A DNA stretch of 9,543 bases from an uncultured Eubacteriales bacterium (GTDB lineage Bacteria; Bacillota; Clostridia; Lachnospirales; Anaerotignaceae). Under the pieces are notes generated by a model. The model saw nothing but the letters and a program-made list of their open reading frames with translations. It did no database searches and was not told the origin of the DNA. This document shows positions 6,542 through 9,543 of the stretch, piece after piece. Position 1 is the first letter of the stretch. Each line of letters opens with the position of its first letter. Location of the stretch: contig CABPCX010000046.1 in assembly GCA_902406135.1 (NCBI GenBank), positions 1-9,543 on the forward strand, read 5' to 3'. The position numbers were made by a program, and so were the translations under genes.

Positions 6542-7436
6542 AACTTTTAGCAGACTTTTGAAAAGCTTTGCGGTAAGCCAGGGGCGTGGAGCCGGTCTTG
6601 TTTTTAAATTTATCTATATAGTAGCTTGTGCTGCCAAAACCGTATTCATAGGCAATCTGGCTTATGGACATATCCGGGCGGTTTATGAGAGACTGGGTGC
6701 TTTGACTGAGCCTGTAGTCAGTTATATATTCAAATATGGTTCGGTTCATTCTTTTTTTGAAATAACGGCAGCATTCACTAGGACATAAATGTACCTGGTC
6801 CGCCAAGTCTGAGAGAGAAATTTTTTCGCTGTAGTGCTCGTGTATATATGCCAGTATTTGTTTAAGCCGTGCATATACTTCGACCTCGTCAGACCTTTGG
6901 GAAGAAAGTCTGTTTTGCAGAAGCTCTTTCCAGCAGAGTGTCAGCAGTGCAGCTGTTTCAAGCTCATAACCGAAGGTCTTTTCCTTATTTATGCTGTAAA
7001 TCTTATGCAGGTAGTTGAGTATTATCTGGCTTTTGTCGTTATTAAAAATTTCAAATAACAGAGAAGGATTATCTATATAAGGTTTTATATAGTTTTTTTC
7101 CATTATACTTCCGTCAAAACCGCTTATAAATGAGGGAGAGGCATCAATACATACATATGCTGCATCTTCCGTAAGGGGTTTTGAGGTGTGCATTATACCG
7201 CTGTTTATAAAAATGCCATTTCCTTTTTCAAGGTCAGCCGAGAATGAATTGACTGTAAATCTGACTGTGCCGGATGTAATAAAACAAAACTGAAGCTCAC
7301 TATGCCAGTGCCAGTCAACAAAGCCAAGTATATTTTTTCTAAGGATTGTTTCGTATATGGCAACAGGAAATTCCTCTGTACCATGGGAGGTGGTTTCCAT
7401 TTTGTTTTCATTTATGTTTATGTTATATACCTGCAT
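6540..7436 (-). CDS. AraC-family transcriptional regulator with N-terminal cupin domain
   Basis: A 298-residue cytoplasmic DNA-binding regulator of the usual two-domain AraC layout. Residues about 25-100 form a cupin-like sensing domain: DWHWHSELQF at 41-50 is the typical His-rich start, and the GNGIFINSGIMH strand-turn lies at 72-83. Residues about 190-292 carry two helix-turn-helix units, the first around 206-229 and the second around 256-279 with SISQIAYEYGFGSTSYYIDKF, close to the AraC signature. The start is supported by minus-strand GAGG (positions 7448-7445), eight bases before ATG; Met13 is an alternative without a comparable site. It converges on metYA and shares a terminator with its own stop codon. 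It is divergent from the M20 hydrolase gene 94 bases away, so that gene is the most likely target. The ligand cannot be deduced. Confidence 0.92.
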   Translation of the reverse strand: MQVYNININENKMETTSHGTEEFPVAIYETILRKNILGFVDWHWHSELQFCFITSGTVRFTVNSFSADLEKGNGIFINSGIMHTSKPLTEDAAYVCIDASPSFISGFDGSIMEKNYIKPYIDNPSLLFEIFNNDKSQIILNYLHKIYSINKEKTFGYELETAALLTLCWKELLQNRLSSQRSDEVEVYARLKQILAYIHEHYSEKISLSDLADQVHLCPSECCRYFKKRMNRTIFEYITDYRLSQSTQSLINRPDMSISQIAYEYGFGSTSYYIDKFKNKTGSTPLAYRKAFQKSAKS

Positions 7437-7530
7437 TGTAAATACCTCAAAATAATTATATTTTACGCTTATATTATTATATTTTTAATGCTAAAAATCA
7501 ATATAATTTTATATAAAGGAGGTTTTAAAT
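7437..7530. promoter_or_regulatory. Divergent control region between the AraC gene and the M20 hydrolase gene
   Basis: Extremely A+T-rich. For the minus-strand gene, TTGATT (7501-7496) and AATAAT (7478-7473) are spaced by 17 nt. For the plus-strand gene, a perfect TATAAT is at 7502-7507 but no good -35 is visible, as would fit an activator-dependent promoter. AAAGGAGGT at 7515-7523 is the hydrolase ribosome binding site. Three copies of TTATATT start at 7456, 7469 and 7477. They could be operator half-sites, but such words arise easily in A+T-rich DNA. Confidence 0.4.
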
Positions 7531-8688
7531 ATGGACATAAAAAATTATGAGGACAAACTTATTGTATTTGCACAGGAGGCCGTAAGAACCAGAAGCTATT
7601 CCGATGAGGAAGGCGCCTTTGCAGAACTTATTAAAAAAACAATGGAAGACCTTAAATATGACGAAGTATTAATAGATTCAGTAGGAAATGTTGTAGGAAG
7701 AATAGGAAACGGAAGTAAAATAATCCATTTTGACAGTCATATGGATACTGTAAAAGTCAATGATGAGGAACTTTGGAAAGTGCCTCCTTTTTCAGGAGAA
7801 ATAAAGGACGGAGCATTGTGGGGCAGAGGTTCTGTTGATATGAAATCAGCCCTTTGTGCTTCTGTTTATGCTGCGGCTTTAGCAAGGGATAAGGGATACA
7901 CAGAAGGTAAAACCATATATGTAACAGGTACTGTATGCGAGGAATACTGCGACGGCGAGAATCTTAAGCATTTTTATAAGGAGTTCAATCTTAAGCCTGA
8001 CTACTGCATTATCTGTGAGCCTTGTGACAATGTTATTACTCTGGGACATAAGGGAAAAGCTCAGATAAGGATTATAACAAACGGAATATCAGCCCATGGC
8101 TCAGCGCCTGAAAAGGGTAAAAATGCCGTTTATGAAATGGCAGAAATAATACAGAGAGTTGATAAGCTCAATGAAAAACTTTCAAAGGATGGAGATGTTC
8201 ACGGAACTATAGTTTTATCTGATATAAGCTGTGTCAGCGCTTCTCTTAATGCTGTTCCCAGTGAGTGCAGTATTTATCTTGACAGAAGACTTGTACTTGG
8301 AGAAACTCTTGATAAAGTTAAAAAGGAAATGGATGAACTTATTAAAGGAAAAGACGCCAGATGGGAAGTTGGAACTCTGTACCACACATCATGGAACGGA
8401 GGAAAGCTTGTATATGAGCCTATGCATGACCCTTGGAAGATAGATGAAGATGCGCCTCTTACACAGGCTCTTAAAGATGCATATAAAACTGTATATGGCA
8501 GCTATCCTGATAAATATGACTTCTGGGATTTTGGAACAAACGCAATTACTCCTGTTGCCATGGGAGTACCGACAATAGGTTTTGGCCCCGGTGAATATAA
8601 ACTGGCACATATGAGAGACGAGCACTGCGAAGTTAAAAAAATTAAAGAGGCAATGGCAGTTTATACCGAATTAATCAATAATTTATGA
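7531..8688 (+). CDS. M20-family metallohydrolase, YgeY-like
   Basis: A 385-residue zinc-dependent amidohydrolase/peptidase of the M20 (ArgE/DapE/CPG2) family. The expected di-metal ligands and catalytic residues are visible: His70 and Asp72 in DSHMDT, Asp103 in GRGSVDMK, Glu137-Glu138 in CEEYCDG (general base and ligand), Glu163 in ICEP, and His360 in LAHMRDE. The lid domain inserts at about residues 175-290, with ISAHGSAPEKGKNAV (187-199) including the catalytic-dimer His189. GHKGKAQ and the SAHGSAPE-G-NA pattern point to the YgeY branch, annotated in databases as selenium-metabolism-linked hydrolase. No selenium or purine-catabolism gene is near, so that link is not supported here. No signal peptide, so cytoplasmic. 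Start: AAAGGAGGT seven bases upstream. It is divergent from the AraC-family gene, its likely regulator. Substrate unknown. Confidence 0.88.
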   Translation: MDIKNYEDKLIVFAQEAVRTRSYSDEEGAFAELIKKTMEDLKYDEVLIDSVGNVVGRIGNGSKIIHFDSHMDTVKVNDEELWKVPPFSGEIKDGALWGRGSVDMKSALCASVYAAALARDKGYTEGKTIYVTGTVCEEYCDGENLKHFYKEFNLKPDYCIICEPCDNVITLGHKGKAQIRIITNGISAHGSAPEKGKNAVYEMAEIIQRVDKLNEKLSKDGDVHGTIVLSDISCVSASLNAVPSECSIYLDRRLVLGETLDKVKKEMDELIKGKDARWEVGTLYHTSWNGGKLVYEPMHDPWKIDEDAPLTQALKDAYKTVYGSYPDKYDFWDFGTNAITPVAMGVPTIGFGPGEYKLAHMRDEHCEVKKIKEAMAVYTELINNL

Positions 8689-8708
8689 TATGTAATTATA
8701 ATTTTTTC

Positions 8709-8737
8709 TTGAACTCCGGCCCGAAAAATGATAAAAT
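8709..8737 (+). promoter_or_regulatory. Probable sigma-A promoter of the YebC-family gene
   Basis: TTGAAC (8709-8714) and TAAAAT (8732-8737) are separated by 17 nt, each matching five of six consensus bases or close to it. The gene's Shine-Dalgarno AGGGGG (8759-8764) follows, eight bases before ATG. No clear terminator for the upstream hydrolase gene is seen in the 84-base gap. Confidence 0.65.
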
Positions 8738-8772
8738 ATTTTGTAATTTAAAATTTCTAGGGGGTAACTTTA

Positions 8773-9501
8773 ATGTCCGGACATTCAAAGTTTGCTAATA
8801 TTAAGCATAAAAAAGAAAAAAATGATGCGGCTAAAGGTAAAATCTTTACTATGATCGGTCGTGAAATCGCTGTTGCTGTTAAGGCAGGCGGTCCTGACCC
8901 TAATAACAACGGAAAACTCCGTGAGGTCATTGCAAAAGCTAAATCAAACAACATGCCTAATGATACAATTGAAAGAAGTATTAAAAAAGCTGCCGGCGGC
9001 GGAGACGGTGTAACATATGAATCAATAACATATGAAGGATACGGCCCCAACGGTGTAGCTGTTATTGTAGAAGTACTTACAGACAACAGAAACAGAGCTG
9101 CTGCAAACGTAAGAAATGCGTTCACAAAGGGCGGCGGAAACATGGGTACATCAGGCTGTGTATCATTTATGTTTGACGAAAAAGGTCTTATCGTTATCGA
9201 TAAGGAAGAAGTTGAAATGGATGAGGACGAGCTTATGATGCTTGTTGTTGAAGCTGGCGCTGAAGACTTTGGCGTAGAAGAAGACAGCTATGAAATTACG
9301 ACAGCACCCGATGATTTTGAAACAGTCAGAGAGGCTGTTGAAAATGCGGGAATACCTATGGTAAGTGCTGAAGTAACAATGATTCCTCAGACATATACAG
9401 TTCTTAACAATGAAGATGATATCAAAAAGATGAATAAGCTTCTTGATATGCTTGATGATGACGATGACGTGAAGAACGTTTATAATAACTGGGATGAGTG
9501 A
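8773..9501 (+). CDS. yebC: YebC/PmpR/TACO1-family protein
   Basis: A 242-residue, full-length member of the highly conserved YebC family. The N-terminus [14 protein letters not shown] and GKIFT (22-26) are the family hallmark. [31 protein letters not shown] (from 40) and [24 protein letters not shown] (from 87) follow in the standard order, in separate blocks, and the three-domain layout ends in an acidic C-terminus with Asp-rich 228-232. Members were long annotated as transcriptional regulators (PmpR). The mitochondrial relative TACO1 and recent bacterial work point to a role in translation, including at proline-rich stretches. Which applies here cannot be read from sequence. It has its own promoter, and a possible next gene overlaps its stop by GTGA. 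In some Clostridia yebC lies near ruvC; no ruv gene is visible here. Confidence 0.95.
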   Translation: MSGHSKFANIKHKKEKNDAAKGKIFTMIGREIAVAVKAGGPDPNNNGKLREVIAKAKSNNMPNDTIERSIKKAAGGGDGVTYESITYEGYGPNGVAVIVEVLTDNRNRAAANVRNAFTKGGGNMGTSGCVSFMFDEKGLIVIDKEEVEMDEDELMMLVVEAGAEDFGVEEDSYEITTAPDDFETVREAVENAGIPMVSAEVTMIPQTYTVLNNEDDIKKMNKLLDMLDDDDDVKNVYNNWDE

Positions 9502-9543
9502 TCAAAATAGATGACATAGCCGCAAAGCTAGTAAAATCAAGGC
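9498..9543 (+). CDS. Possible start of a downstream gene, coupled to yebC by GTGA (truncated by window)
   Basis: A GTG overlapping the yebC stop (GTGA, 9498-9501) opens a frame that runs to the window edge and reads [15 protein letters not shown]. The composition is protein-like and the overlap is typical of coupled genes, but no strong ribosome binding site precedes it (only GGGA at 9491-9494). Fifteen codons are too few to identify a family. Confidence 0.35.
   Translation, partial: MIKIDDIAAKLVKSR

Noticed and set aside
8694..8708. Terminator after the M20 hydrolase gene (AATTATAATT followed by T residues)
   Set aside because: The palindrome consists only of A-T pairs with almost no loop, too weak to call in such A+T-rich DNA.

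Overview
The window reads as chromosomal DNA of an A+T-rich, low-GC Firmicute, most likely a gut-type Clostridia (Lachnospiraceae-like). Evidence for this is the strong GGAGG-type ribosome binding sites, frequent ATA/AGA/CTT codons, consensus sigma-A promoters, and protein families typical of anaerobic Clostridia. The genus assignment is inference. No mobile element, tRNA, rRNA or CRISPR array is visible.

Layout, left to right. (1) The C-terminal part of 6-phosphofructokinase (pfkA), followed by a fold-prone 3' region and a strong terminator. (2) An AEC-family membrane transporter with its own promoter. (3) An aconitase-family hydratase behind a near-consensus promoter. It is split into two reading frames that overlap by ATGA, and the split separates the predicted iron-sulfur ligands onto two polypeptides. 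(4) A methionine biosynthesis operon, metY-metA: O-acetylhomoserine sulfhydrylase and homoserine O-acetyltransferase. Its leader of about 240 nt encodes a 25-residue peptide rich in Met and Cys, followed by mutually exclusive RNA hairpins and an intrinsic terminator. (5) A convergent AraC-family regulator on the minus strand, divergent from (6) a YgeY-like M20 metallohydrolase. (7) A YebC/TACO1-family gene with its own promoter, and the first codons of a probable coupled downstream gene at the window edge.

The genes work together mainly in metYA. MetA would make O-acetylhomoserine (Glu111 marks acetyl-CoA use), and MetY would convert it with sulfide to homocysteine. The leader has the full architecture of ribosome-mediated attenuation. 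Hairpin 1:2 lies inside the leader ORF, a 2:3 antiterminator pairs its 3' arm with the terminator 5' arm, and 3:4 is the terminator. The codons that would sense starvation are a Met-Cys-Met-Tyr-Met run in arm 1. No SAM-I (S-box) or T-box hallmark was seen. This is the most interesting element of the window, and the split hydratase is second.
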